DNA from: Bradyrhizobium liaoningense
Lineage (GTDB): Bacteria; Pseudomonadota; Alphaproteobacteria; Rhizobiales; Xanthobacteraceae
DNA: 64,000 bases
NCBI RefSeq assembly: GCF_018130825.1
Contig: NZ_JAFCJS010000001.1
Location: forward strand, 1,178,001-1,242,000
Direction: 5' to 3'
Shown: positions 25,631-34,233 of the stretch, piece by piece
How positions within the stretch are numbered: position 1 is the stretch's first letter
Layout: each line of letters begins with the position of its first letter
The notes under the pieces: model-generated
Told to the model about the DNA's origin: nothing
The model's database searches: none
Seen by the model: the letters and a program-made list of their open reading frames with translations, nothing else
Position numbers and translations under genes: made by a program

Positions 25631-26131
25631 ATGGCTCTCTATGAGCATGTTTTTCTCGCGCGTCAGGACGCGAGCCCGCAGCAGGTCGAAGAGCTGACTG
25701 CGCAGATGACCGGTATCGTCGAGGGGCTCGGCGGCAAGGTCACCAAGACCGAGAATTGGGGCGTTCGCTCCCTCACCTACCGCATGAACAAGAACCGCAA
25801 GGCGCACTTCGTGCTGCTCAACATCGACGCGCCGTCCGCGGCGATCGCCGAGATCGAGCGCCAGGAGCGCATCAGCGAGGACGTGATCCGCTATCTCAGC
25901 GTCCGCGTCGAAGAGCTGGAGGAAGGCCCGTCCGCGATGATGCGCAAGGCCGACCGTGACCGCGAGCGCGACGATCGTGGCGGCGGCTTCCGCGGCGAGC
26001 GCGAAGGCGGCTTCCGTGGCGACCGCGAGGGCGGTTTCCGTGGCGGTGATCGTGACGGTGGTGGCTTCCGCGGTGATCGCGGCCCGCGCCGTCCGCGCGA
26101 AGAAGCTGAAACCACGACGGATGGGGAGTAA
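25631..26131 (+). CDS. rpsF: 30S ribosomal protein S6
   Basis: 166 residues from the ATG at 25631 (AGGAAAGGA upstream). Residues 1-100 are a normal S6 ([39 protein letters not shown]). The remaining 60 residues are a lineage extension with four FRG units spaced 8 to 10 residues apart ([30 protein letters not shown]), resembling RGG-type RNA-binding tails, and an acidic end. S6 binds S18 on the 30S platform; rpsR follows immediately. Confidence 0.96.
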   Translation: MALYEHVFLARQDASPQQVEELTAQMTGIVEGLGGKVTKTENWGVRSLTYRMNKNRKAHFVLLNIDAPSAAIAEIERQERISEDVIRYLSVRVEELEEGPSAMMRKADRDRERDDRGGGFRGEREGGFRGDREGGFRGGDRDGGGFRGDRGPRRPREEAETTTDGE

Positions 26132-26136
26132 GATCA

Positions 26137-26376
26137 ATGGCTGAAGCTGGTGCACGCCGTCCGTTTTTCCGTCGTCGCAAGAGCTGCCCGTTCACGGGCG
26201 CCAATGCTCCGAAGATCGACTACAAGGACTCCAAGCTGCTGATGCGTTACGTCTCCGAGCGCGGCAAGATCGTGCCGAGCCGCATCACGGCGGTGTCCGC
26301 GAAGAAGCAGCGTGAGCTCGCCCGCGCCATCAAGCGCGCGCGGTTCCTGGGCCTGCTGCCCTACGTCATTCGCTAA
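26137..26376 (+). CDS. rpsR: 30S ribosomal protein S18
   Basis: 79 residues. [14 protein letters not shown], then [20 protein letters not shown] and [15 protein letters not shown] are standard S18 motifs. It forms a heterodimer with S6 in the 30S subunit. It starts 5 nt after rpsF with its own GGGGAG ribosome site. Confidence 0.98.
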   Translation: MAEAGARRPFFRRRKSCPFTGANAPKIDYKDSKLLMRYVSERGKIVPSRITAVSAKKQRELARAIKRARFLGLLPYVIR

Positions 26377-26389
26377 GACGAATTCGGTC

Positions 26390-26407
26390 GGCGGCGATAT
26401 CGCCGCC
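26390..26407. other. Perfect 18-nt palindrome after rpsR
   Basis: GGCGGCGATATCGCCGCC, 13 nt after the rpsR stop; CTCTTTT follows 10 nt later. It may be a weak attenuator or a processing hairpin between the two ribosomal genes and DUF2232. Its poor T-run makes a true terminator doubtful. Confidence 0.4.
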
Positions 26408-26504
26408 GGCCGCACTCTTTTGAACTCATAAGGCTTCCGGGTCGTCCGGTCGCCGATGGTTGGGGCAAGACGCCTCTAACCGCTCAAGGGGAGCGGGACA
26501 GCTG

Positions 26505-27485
26505 ATGATGGCCTTTGGACTGATAGCCCTGATCGCCGGCGCTGCGTCGGCCCTGATGTTCGCCTCGATCGTGTCGGGCGCGCTGATCTCGCTCGTCCTG
26601 TTCTATCTCGCACCGCTGCCTTTGATGGTGGCTTCGATCGGCTGGGGACCGCTCTGCGCGAGCCTTGGCGGCATCACGGCTGCGATCGGCCTTGGCGCCC
26701 TGTTCGGCCTGCCCTACTGCATCGCTTTCGCCGTCACCGTCGCGCTGCCGGCCTGGTGGCTCGGCCATCTCGTCCTGCTCAGCCGGCAGGTCGGCCCGGT
26801 CGCGCTGGACGCTTCCGCCGCCGAGCCGCCAGTCGAGCCCGAACTCGAGTGGTATCCGGTTGGACGTCTGCTGCTGTGGATCGCCGGCTTCGCCACGCTG
26901 ACCACGATCGCGGCCCTGCTCACGCTCGGCACCGACGCCGAGACCATCACCGGCACATTGCAGCGCGGCCTGCTGCGCATCCTCCGCTCCACCGATCCGC
27001 AGACCTCCGCCGAGGCCAGCCAGCTCGTCGACGCGCTGGTACGCATCGCGCCGGCCGCAGCGACCATCGTCGCGATGATGACGCTCACCCTCAACCTCTG
27101 GCTCAGCGCCAAGGTCACGGCGACATCGGGCCGGCTACGCCGTCCCTGGCCGGATCTGAAGACGGCGGAGCTGCCACCGATGACGCTGGTCGCGCTCTGC
27201 ATCGCGCTCGCCTTCTGCTTCACCGGCGGGCTGCTCGCGATCGTCGCGCAGATCACGACGGCCGCGCTGATGATGGGCTACGCGCTAACCGGCTTTGCCG
27301 TGCTGCATACGCTGACGCTGGCGCTGAAGAGCCGCACCTTCTGGCTCGGCTCGACCTATGCCGTCGTGGTCGTGTTCGGATGGCCCGTCATCGCGATGGT
27401 CATCCTCGGTCTTGCGGACGCCGTGTTCGGCTTCCGCGAGCGCTTCCTGCGCAACCGGCAGCCGCCGCCGCTGCCAACCCCTTAA
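26505..27485 (+). CDS. DUF2232 family membrane protein
   Basis: 326 residues from an ATG pair at 26505/26508, preceded by AGGGGAGCGGG; a TTG at 26460 would give 15 more residues. About eight hydrophobic segments. The family (DUF2232, also described as YybS-like) lies between rpsR and rplI in many Alphaproteobacteria, which supports the call. Its fold recalls energy-coupling-factor S components, but its function is unknown. The central loop carries an acidic stretch ([11 protein letters not shown]). Confidence 0.8.
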   Translation: MMAFGLIALIAGAASALMFASIVSGALISLVLFYLAPLPLMVASIGWGPLCASLGGITAAIGLGALFGLPYCIAFAVTVALPAWWLGHLVLLSRQVGPVALDASAAEPPVEPELEWYPVGRLLLWIAGFATLTTIAALLTLGTDAETITGTLQRGLLRILRSTDPQTSAEASQLVDALVRIAPAAATIVAMMTLTLNLWLSAKVTATSGRLRRPWPDLKTAELPPMTLVALCIALAFCFTGGLLAIVAQITTAALMMGYALTGFAVLHTLTLALKSRTFWLGSTYAVVVVFGWPVIAMVILGLADAVFGFRERFLRNRQPPPLPTP

Positions 27486-27531
27486 GTCCAACCCCGAAAC
27501 TGAAACCAGAGCACTTCAAAGGAGAACGAAT

Positions 27532-28131
27532 ATGGAAGTCATTTTGCTGGAACGCGTCAACAAGCTCGGCCAGATGGGCGAAGTCGTGAAGGTTCGCGAC
27601 GGCTATGCCCGCAATTTCCTGCTCAAGCGTGGCAAGGCGCTGCGCGCCACCGCCGACAACAAGGCCAAGTACGACGGCATGAAGGCCGACCTCGAGGCCC
27701 GCAACCTCGCCTCCAAGGCCGAAGCGTCCAAGGTTGCCGAGAAGATCGAGGGCAAGAACATCATCGTGATCCGTCAGGCCTCTGAAGCCGGCCAGCTGTT
27801 CGGCTCGGTCACGGTGCGCGACGTGGTTTCCGCCTTCGAGGCCGACGGCGTTTCGCTGGCCCGTCCGCAGGTGCAGCTCGACGCTCCGATCAAGACCATC
27901 GGCAAGCACGCAATCACCGTCGCCGTTCACCCCGAGGTCGAGGTCGAGGTCACCGTCACGGTTGCGCGCAGCCAGGACGAGGCCGAGCGCATCAACCGCG
28001 GCGAGGACATCTCGACCCGCAACGAGGACCGCGACGCGGCCGCCGAGGCGATCGCCGCCGCTGGCGAGTTCTTCGATCCGGAAGCCCAGCACGACGAAGT
28101 CGAGCCTGCCCCGGCTGCGGAAGAGAAGTAA
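27532..28131 (+). CDS. rplI: 50S ribosomal protein L9
   Basis: 199 residues from the ATG at 27532 with AAAGGAGAA upstream. The N-terminal domain [20 protein letters not shown] with [16 protein letters not shown] is the L9 signature; a long connecting helix and the C-terminal domain ([35 protein letters not shown]) follow. The C-terminus extends about 50 residues beyond E. coli L9 with an acidic tail ([20 protein letters not shown]), common in Hyphomicrobiales. Ends before a palindrome and a rho-independent terminator. Confidence 0.97.
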   Translation: MEVILLERVNKLGQMGEVVKVRDGYARNFLLKRGKALRATADNKAKYDGMKADLEARNLASKAEASKVAEKIEGKNIIVIRQASEAGQLFGSVTVRDVVSAFEADGVSLARPQVQLDAPIKTIGKHAITVAVHPEVEVEVTVTVARSQDEAERINRGEDISTRNEDRDAAAEAIAAAGEFFDPEAQHDEVEPAPAAEEK

Positions 28132-28141
28132 GCCGAATACC

Positions 28142-28221
28142 GTCATTCCGGGGCGGTCCGCAGGACCGAACCCGGAATCTCGAGATTCCGGGTTCGATGC
28201 TTCGCATCGCCCCGGAATGAC
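28142..28221. repeat. GTCATTCCGGGGCG-type palindrome
   Basis: GTCATTCCGGGGCG at 28142-28155 pairs perfectly with 28208-28221. Inside, 28169-28194 is a perfect 26-nt palindrome centred on CTCGAG. It lies between rplI and its terminator, so it is transcribed with the operon. Confidence 0.85.
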
Positions 28222-28233
28222 GAGATCTAGATC

Positions 28234-28263
28234 AGCCCGGTCGCCTCAGGCGGCCGGGCTTTT
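28234..28263 (+). terminator. Rho-independent terminator of the rpsF-rplI operon
   Basis: AGCCCGGTCGCC-tca-GGCGGCCGGGCT forms a 12-bp stem with one G-T pair and a 3-nt loop, followed by TTTCGTTTTG. It overlaps the last codons and stop of the convergent thioesterase gene. Confidence 0.85.
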
Positions 28264-28713
28264 CGTTTTGGCACCGACGTCCTCGCTCAGCATCGCGATC
28301 GAGGCGAGCGCAGTTGCCGTATGCTTCTCCACGCCGTCACTGACGCAGAACACATCGGCGGCGACCACCGAGACCTGACGGCCCGGCTTGATCACCCTAG
28401 CACGGCAGATCAGCTTCTCGCCGACCGCGGGCGACAACAAATTGAGCTTGTATTCGGCCGTCAGCGCCGGCTGGCCGCGCGAGGTCGCCGCTGCGATCGT
28501 CGTGGCATTGTCGACCAGGAAGGCGGTGACGCCGCCGTGGAAGAAACCGTGCTGCTGCAACAGCTCCGGCCGCCGCTCCACCGCGATGGTGCAGGTACCG
28601 CGCGACAGATCCGACAGTTCGGCGCCGACCAGGTTCATAAATCCCTGCCGGCCGACATTGGCGTGGATGCGCGCGGCGATCGGCTCGAACTCGGGATCTG
28701 CTTCGGCTGGCAT
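28246..28713 (-). CDS. PaaI-type hotdog-fold thioesterase
   Basis: 155 residues. The segment LLQQHGFFHGGVTAFLVDNA is the hotdog helix with the HGG motif of PaaI/YdiI-type acyl-CoA thioesterases, and AEYKLNLLSPAVGEKLICRA the following strands. Such enzymes hydrolyse aryl- or acyl-CoA; the substrate is not predictable. It follows a TetR gene by 11 nt and is probably controlled by it. Its 3' end is shared with the rplI terminator. Confidence 0.85.
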   Translation of the reverse strand: MPAEADPEFEPIAARIHANVGRQGFMNLVGAELSDLSRGTCTIAVERRPELLQQHGFFHGGVTAFLVDNATTIAAATSRGQPALTAEYKLNLLSPAVGEKLICRARVIKPGRQVSVVAADVFCVSDGVEKHTATALASIAMLSEDVGAKTKSPAA

Positions 28714-28724
28714 GAGGCCTCTCC

Positions 28725-29321
28725 TTATTGCTTGTTGATGCGATCGGCCGGGCGCAGCGCGCGGATGGCGCAGGCAATCAGAGTGGCCGCTTCGCCGCGT
28801 GGATCGGCGCGATCACGGCCCGACAGAAAGGCACGGCAAAAAATCTGCGCCGGGCCGATCAGCTGGCTGACGAACATCACCGGCGTCATCGGCAGCAGCT
28901 CGCCATTTGCAACCAGCGGCGCGCGCCAGCGCTCGATGCCTTCAGCGAGCCGCGCATTCTGCGCGCGCTGGGCGTCGCGGACGTCCTCGCCCCATTCGTT
29001 GCGCGAGATCTCGAAGAGATAGCGCGCCTCGCGCCGGCTCGAGACGACCCAGTCAAGATGTGCCCGGATCAGGCGATCGATGCCCTGCTCGGCATCGGGA
29101 ACAGGGTCGAGCGCCGCCAGCACCGCAGCGTGATAGTGCCGGAGCACCTCGAGGAACAGCGCGCCCGCAAGCTCCTTCTTCGATCCGAATACATGAAAGA
29201 AGCTGCCGTTGGAGGCGCGAGCTTTGGTGCGGATCGCCGCCACGGTCGCGCCCTCGAAGCCGACGCGATCGAACACGGCGAGCCCCGCGGCCAACAAATC
29301 GTCACGTACACTCGCAGTCAT
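28725..29321 (-). CDS. TetR family regulator
   Basis: 198 residues. Helix-turn-helix GATVAAIRTKARASNGSFFH followed by VFGSKKELAGALFLEV is characteristic. The ligand domain (IDRLIRAHLDWVVSSRREAR) resembles TetR proteins near thioesterases and acyl-CoA genes, which is inference. Two overlapping inverted repeats directly upstream (29331-29359) are likely autoregulatory sites. First gene of a two-gene leftward operon with the thioesterase. Confidence 0.9.
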   Translation of the reverse strand: MTASVRDDLLAAGLAVFDRVGFEGATVAAIRTKARASNGSFFHVFGSKKELAGALFLEVLRHYHAAVLAALDPVPDAEQGIDRLIRAHLDWVVSSRREARYLFEISRNEWGEDVRDAQRAQNARLAEGIERWRAPLVANGELLPMTPVMFVSQLIGPAQIFCRAFLSGRDRADPRGEAATLIACAIRALRPADRINKQ

Positions 29322-29330
29322 CCGGACCTC

Positions 29331-29359
29331 CTAGAGTGATACTCTAGAGCATAGCTCTA
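29331..29359. promoter_or_regulatory. Two overlapping palindromic operators upstream of tetR
   Basis: CTAGAGT-gat-ACTCTAG (29331-29347) overlaps TAGAGC-ata-GCTCTA (29345-29359). Both have 3-nt centres and share TAG. The first begins 9 nt before the tetR ATG, so bound repressor would block initiation. Confidence 0.65.
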
Positions 29360-29426
29360 ATTGCGGTCAAGACGACGCGAAGGCCGCGATGAGGCGGCCT
29401 TCGCAAATCGATCGGAAAATGTGGGC

Positions 29427-30395
29427 TTACCGCGAGATCGGCGGGGTCGGCGGGCCGGAGGATTCCGCCGGCGGCGGGGCCGCAGCGGTCGCGGGCGCCG
29501 CCTCCTGCGGCTTGGCCGTCGGTTCGGAGCTTGCGGCAGGCGCAGCCGGCCTGGGAGCCGCCTCTTCCGCCGCCTTGGGCGCGGCCGGCTCGGCGGGCTT
29601 TGCGGCGGCTGGCGGAGCCGGGCTCACCTGCGGCACCGGATCGGGCCGCAGCGCCGGAGCTTCGCTGCCGCGCGGCTCGACCTTGGCGGTATCAGGCTTG
29701 GCCTCGGCGGGCTTCTCGGACGGCTTGGTTTCGGATTTGGCTTCACCGGAGTCCACCTTCGCGGTCTCGGGCTTGGCCTCCGGCTTCGGCTCGCTCTTCT
29801 TGTCTTCAGTGGCCGGCGCGGCGGCGTCGACCTTCGGCGCATCCTCGGTCCCGGGCTTGCCGCGACGCTTGCCCTTGCGTCCCTCTGGCGCCGGCTGGCC
29901 CTCGGGCCTTGCGCTCTCCTCGGCTGGCCGCGCGGCGCGCTTCTGGCGGCCCTCGGCAGGCGGAGCTGCGCCCTCGCCCTCCGGCTTGGCGGCTTCCTGG
30001 GAGCGCTGACGGCGGCCCTGATGTTCGGACGCCTGGCCAGGCGCGGTGGCGGCTTCCTTCTCCTTGGCGCCGTCCTTCTTGCCGTCCTTGGCCTGGTAGC
30101 GGGTGTCGGTGGCGCCGTTGGAGACGAGATAGGAGGCGAGAATGCCCGCCATGTCCGAGCTCGTGGTGTAGTGCTGGCGCAGGAAGCCCGGCAGCGAGCC
30201 CGGCGCGACGGACTTCAGCAGCCCGCGCGGGCTCTTGTGGCAAGCATTGCAGGTTTGCGCGAAGAGCTGGGACGGGGTCTTGCCGGCCTCGAGGTTCGTC
30301 GCCTGCGCAAGGACGGCATCGGTCGCGCCGAAGCCGATCAGAAGCAATACCGTCGCGAGGCTAAGCGCTCGGCTCGACATTCCCATCATCTCCAT
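29427..30395 (-). CDS. c-type cytochrome with a long Pro/Ala/Lys-rich tail
   Basis: Up to 322 residues. A signal peptide (MSSRALSLATVLLLIGFGAT) precedes one haem site CNACH in QLFAQTCNACHKSPRGL. The haem-binding part is short, about residues 35-100, and MAGILASYL could supply the distal methionine. The following 220 residues are low-complexity (repeats of PEAKPETAK-like and APAAA-like units), probably an extended periplasmic or envelope-spanning linker. Start: ATGs at 30395 and 30380 are in frame; 30380 has GGAG at a better distance. Role in electron transfer is inferred. Divergent from cfa. Confidence 0.75.
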   Translation of the reverse strand: MEMMGMSSRALSLATVLLLIGFGATDAVLAQATNLEAGKTPSQLFAQTCNACHKSPRGLLKSVAPGSLPGFLRQHYTTSSDMAGILASYLVSNGATDTRYQAKDGKKDGAKEKEAATAPGQASEHQGRRQRSQEAAKPEGEGAAPPAEGRQKRAARPAEESARPEGQPAPEGRKGKRRGKPGTEDAPKVDAAAPATEDKKSEPKPEAKPETAKVDSGEAKSETKPSEKPAEAKPDTAKVEPRGSEAPALRPDPVPQVSPAPPAAAKPAEPAAPKAAEEAAPRPAAPAASSEPTAKPQEAAPATAAAPPPAESSGPPTPPISR

Positions 30396-30657
30396 TGATT
30401 TTCCACACAGCCGGCAATCCGGCGCGCGGGCGGGTCACCTTTTAGCGGATTGAGCCGCGAATGGAAGCAGGCTCCGCACGCAAGGTGTGGTTAAGCGCTT
30501 TTCGAATATCCGCATTGAACACAACGCAATAGCGGGTCCGGAACAGCCTCCCTAAATTTAGATGCAAACGCATAGGAACCCGAGCGGGACCTGGGCGTCA
30601 GATGTGAAAAGCCGGCTTGATCGCATCTCTTCGGGTTCGCTCGAGAGGAAGGTGTCG

Positions 30658-31908
30658 ATGGACCGTTTGTTGCGTCGATTCTTGTCTCAATTCATCCGTC
30701 GCGGGTCGATGACGGTGACCACGGCGGCGGGATCGAAGTTCACTGTCGGCGACGGCTCTGGCGAGCCGGTCGCAGTGCGCTTCGTCACCCCTGAGGCGGA
30801 GCGGAAGATCCTCGTCAACCCCGAGCTCGGGCTTGGCGAGGCCTATATGAACGGCGAGTTCGTGGTCGAACGCGGCACCATAGCTGATGCCCTCGCGATC
30901 CTGCTCGATCAACCCGACCTATTGCCGCAGTGGGCAAAACCCTGGTGGCACCTGCGCTACCTGACGCGACACCTGAAGCAATTCAATCCGCGCTCGCGTT
31001 CCCGCGCCAATGTCGCCCATCACTACGATCTCGACGCCCGGCTCTATTCGCTGTTCCTCGACGCCGACAAGCAATATAGCTGCGCCTATTTCGAGACGCA
31101 GGACACGACGCTCGACGATGCGCAGCTCGCCAAGAAGCGCCACATCGCCGCTAAGCTGCTCATCAAGCGCGGCCAGCGCGTGCTCGACATCGGCTCGGGC
31201 TGGGGCGGGCTCGGGCTCTATCTCGCGGAGATCGCAGGCGCCGACGTCACCGGCGTCACGCTGTCGACCGAGCAACTGCAGATCGCCAATGCGCGCGCGA
31301 TCGAAAAGGGCCTGACCGGATCGGCCAGATTCCTGCTCCAGGACTATCGCGACATCGACGGGCCATTTGACCGCATCGTCTCGGTCGGCATGTTCGAACA
31401 CGTCGGGGCGAGGTTCTACGATGCCTACTTCCAGCGCTGCGCCGAACTGCTGAGCGAGGACGGCATCATGCTGCTGCACTCGATCGGCCGTTCGCAAGGG
31501 CCGGATTCGACCAATCCCTGGATTGCCAAATACATCTTCCCCGGCGGCTACATCCCCGCTGTGTCCGAGGTGCTGCCGGCGATCGAGCGTGCGGGCCTCT
31601 TGGTCTGCGACATCGAGATCCTGCGTCTGCATTACGCCGAGACGCTGAAAGCCTGGCGGACGCGCTTCATGGCCCGGCGCGAGGAGGCCGTGCAGCTCTA
31701 TGACGAGCGCTTCGCGCTGATGTGGGAATTTTATCTGGCGGCCTGCGAGATGACGTTCCGCAAGCAGGCCATGATGAACTTCCAGGTCCAGCTCACCAAG
31801 CGCCAGGGCGTGGTCCCGATAACCCGTGACTACATCGCACGCAATGAAGCCCGCCTGCGCGCCATCGAAGGCGGCGCCAGGACAAGGCTGAAACTCGCAG
31901 GTGAATAG
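30658..31908 (+). CDS. cfa: Cyclopropane-fatty-acyl-phospholipid synthase
   Basis: 416 residues from the ATG at 30658 with GAGAGGAAGG upstream; an ATG at 30562 gives 32 less convincing residues. The SAM motif VLDIGSGWGGLGLYLAE and the CFA-type active region (GMFEHVGARFYDAYF, then FPGGYIPAVSEVLP) are clear. It adds a methylene from SAM across the double bond of unsaturated acyl chains in the membrane. With a desaturase and a thioesterase gene nearby it forms a loose lipid-remodelling neighbourhood, though not one operon. Confidence 0.93.
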   Translation: MDRLLRRFLSQFIRRGSMTVTTAAGSKFTVGDGSGEPVAVRFVTPEAERKILVNPELGLGEAYMNGEFVVERGTIADALAILLDQPDLLPQWAKPWWHLRYLTRHLKQFNPRSRSRANVAHHYDLDARLYSLFLDADKQYSCAYFETQDTTLDDAQLAKKRHIAAKLLIKRGQRVLDIGSGWGGLGLYLAEIAGADVTGVTLSTEQLQIANARAIEKGLTGSARFLLQDYRDIDGPFDRIVSVGMFEHVGARFYDAYFQRCAELLSEDGIMLLHSIGRSQGPDSTNPWIAKYIFPGGYIPAVSEVLPAIERAGLLVCDIEILRLHYAETLKAWRTRFMARREEAVQLYDERFALMWEFYLAACEMTFRKQAMMNFQVQLTKRQGVVPITRDYIARNEARLRAIEGGARTRLKLAGE

Positions 31909-31911
31909 GTT

Positions 31912-32118
31912 CTAGTGACGCAGCGTCGATATCGGGGACGCGCGGAAAGAGGCCGTTAACGCCAATTGCGCCCGCAGTTCGGCCAGGATCTCGGGCGCGA
32001 CCGGCTGGCGGCGCACTTCGGGGCGCTCGGCGTGCTGCATGGCCGCAATCAGCCCGGACAGCCAAAGCCGGCTGCCTGCCTCGCTCCGCCAGATCTGTTG
32101 CTGCCGTTCTGGCCGCAT
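31912..32118 (-). CDS. Possible small hypothetical protein
   Basis: 68 residues: MRPERQQQIWRSEAGSRLWL, then a helix-like region (PEILAELRAQLALTASFR). GAGG lies 5 nt before the ATG at 32118. It ends 3 nt from the cfa stop on the opposite strand. No domain recognised; it could also be chance. Confidence 0.4.
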   Translation of the reverse strand: MRPERQQQIWRSEAGSRLWLSGLIAAMQHAERPEVRRQPVAPEILAELRAQLALTASFRASPISTLRH

Positions 32119-32253
32119 CGCCTGCCTCGTCTTCCCGTCGCGGGTTGGGACAATTCCCTGCCCGCCTGCCTGTTCCGGCCCTACCCCGAAAGAATCCGGG
32201 GAGATGTGATCTGTTTCACATAAGTCTGGTCGGGTCCGGCCTAGACCGTCGCC

Positions 32254-32373
32254 ATGAGCAAAGAGACCCAAACCTCATTCGACGTGCAGGACGACCTCCG
32301 CACCGATTACGCCCTGATCGCCACGGGCGTCGGGGCGGCGCTGGTTGCGCTGGTCTACCTCCTGCTGGTCTGA
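32254..32373 (+). CDS. 39-residue single-helix membrane protein
   Basis: Starts MSKETQTSFDVQDDLRTDYA and continues as a hydrophobic helix (LIATGVGAALVALVYLLLV) to the stop. Polar, acidic N-terminus in the cytosol and one C-terminal membrane helix make it look like a small membrane protein. There is no known family. The clean hydrophobic segment ending exactly at the stop is the main support. Confidence 0.55.
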   Translation: MSKETQTSFDVQDDLRTDYALIATGVGAALVALVYLLLV

Positions 32374-32668
32374 AGCCGAGCCCAAGGCGGCCAGCGCGCG
32401 CGTCATTCCGCGCGCTTCCCGAATAGGTCTGCGCGCCCATCCCCGAGGTTCACGGTTTCAGGATTTTTCCATGGCGTGGGACCCGGCCGCCTTGGGACGG
32501 GCGAGTTCCGCCAAAATCCGTCAAGCGCGGCGCATGCTGCGGCTGCTAATCATCCACCATTTTAACTGAGCGGTTGATAGCGGACAGCTTTCGCTTCCGC
32601 TTTGGCGTGAGGCGGCGCTTTATCCCGGCCCCGCATCTGCCCAAGAAAATTGCTAAGCACGCGCGATC

Positions 32669-34177
32669 ATGGCCCTGACTGATTCGAACGTCCTCAAACT
32701 CGCGCCCGAAGCCGGAACTCCCGCCTATCGGAGCGCGCCGCATAATATCGAGGCGGAACAGAGCCTTCTGGGCGCGATCCTGGTCAACAACGATGCTTTT
32801 TACCGCGTCTCCGACTTCCTGGAGGCGAAGCATTTCTTCGAGCCGCTGCACCAGACCATCTTCGAGACCGCCGGCAGCCTGATCCGGATGGGCAAGATCG
32901 CCACACCCGTCACGCTGAAGACGTTCCTGCCCGCCGATACCGATGTCGGCGGCATGACCATCGGGCAATATCTGGCGCGGCTTGCCGCCGAAGCGACCAC
33001 CATCATCAACGCCCAGGACTACGGCCGCACCATCTACGACCTGTCGCTCAGGCGCGACCTGATCGGCATCGGCGAGGACATGGTCAACGTCGCCTATGAC
33101 GCGCCGGTCGACTTCCAGCCCCGGGCCCAGATCGAGGACGCCGAGCGCAAGCTCTACGAACTCGCCGAGTCCGGCCGTTATGACGGCGGGTTCCAGAAAT
33201 TCTCGCAGGCGTTGGCGGTCGCAGTCGACCTCGCTGCAAAAGCGTTCCAGCGCGACGGAAAGCTGTCCGGCATCTCGACGGGCATGCGCGACCTCGACAC
33301 CAAGATGGGCGGCCTGCAGCATTCCGACCTCATCATCGTCGCGGGACGTCCCGGCATGGGCAAGACGTCGCTGGCGACCAACATCGCCTACAACGTCGCC
33401 AAGGCCTACGTTCCGGAACTCCAGGCCGACGGCACCACGAAGGCCGCCAATGGCGGCGTGATCGGCTTCTTCTCCTGTGAAATGTCGGCCGACCAGCTCG
33501 CCACGCGTATCGTGGCCGAGCGCACCGGCGTTCCCTCCTCCCACATCCGCCGCGGCGGCATCTCGGAAGCCGATTTCGACAAGATCCGGGAAGTCTCGAT
33601 CGAGCTGCAGTCGCTGCCGTTCTATGTCGACGCGACTGGTGGCCTGTCGATCGCGCAACTGATGGCGCGCGCGCGCCGACTGAAGCGACAAAAGGGCCTC
33701 GACCTGCTCGTGATCGACTACATCCAGCTGCTGTCGGGCTCGGGCAAGCGGAGTGACAACCGCGTGCAGGAAATCACGGAGATCACGACCAGCCTGAAGG
33801 CGCTCGCCAAGGAGCTCAACGTTCCCGTGATCGCGCTGTCCCAGCTATCGCGCCAGGTCGAATCCCGCGACGACAAGCGGCCGCAGCTCTCCGACTTGCG
33901 TGAATCCGGATCAATCGAGCAGGACGCCGACGTCGTCCTGTTCGTTTACCGCGAGGAATATTACCTCGCGATGAAGGAGCCCCGCCCAGGCACGCCTGAA
34001 CACGAGAAGTGGCAGCTTGACATGAGTCTTGCGCACGGCAAGGCCGAAGTCATCATCGGCAAGCAGCGCCACGGCCCGACCGGCACCGTCGATTTGGCGT
34101 TCGAAGCCTCGGTCACGCGGTTCGGCGACCTCGCGCCTGACAGTCAGCTGCCGGCTCGCAGCGGCAACGACTACTGA
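32669..34177 (+). CDS. dnaB: Replicative DNA helicase DnaB
   Basis: 502 residues. The N-terminal domain (RSAPHNIEAEQSLLGAILV) is followed by the RecA-like domain with Walker A GRPGMGKTS, Walker B in LLVIDYIQLLSGSG, and SQLSRQVESRDDKRPQLSDL. A homohexamer of DnaB unwinds the fork and binds primase. The rplI-dnaB-alr-radA order is common in Proteobacteria; here extra genes separate rplI from dnaB. Confidence 0.97.
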   Translation: MALTDSNVLKLAPEAGTPAYRSAPHNIEAEQSLLGAILVNNDAFYRVSDFLEAKHFFEPLHQTIFETAGSLIRMGKIATPVTLKTFLPADTDVGGMTIGQYLARLAAEATTIINAQDYGRTIYDLSLRRDLIGIGEDMVNVAYDAPVDFQPRAQIEDAERKLYELAESGRYDGGFQKFSQALAVAVDLAAKAFQRDGKLSGISTGMRDLDTKMGGLQHSDLIIVAGRPGMGKTSLATNIAYNVAKAYVPELQADGTTKAANGGVIGFFSCEMSADQLATRIVAERTGVPSSHIRRGGISEADFDKIREVSIELQSLPFYVDATGGLSIAQLMARARRLKRQKGLDLLVIDYIQLLSGSGKRSDNRVQEITEITTSLKALAKELNVPVIALSQLSRQVESRDDKRPQLSDLRESGSIEQDADVVLFVYREEYYLAMKEPRPGTPEHEKWQLDMSLAHGKAEVIIGKQRHGPTGTVDLAFEASVTRFGDLAPDSQLPARSGNDY

Positions 34178-34233
34178 GTGCTTCTCAGTTTCCTTGGGTT
34201 GAACCGCGCGGGTCTCTTGCGTAAAACGACGCC

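Noticed and set aside
25970..26100. Short tandem repeats that could suggest a CRISPR or satellite
   Set aside because: They are the in-frame FRG coding repeats of the rpsF tail with variable spacing and no spacers.
28185..28210. GGTTCGATGC resembling a tRNA T-loop
   Set aside because: Part of the palindromic repeat; no acceptor, anticodon or D arm around it.
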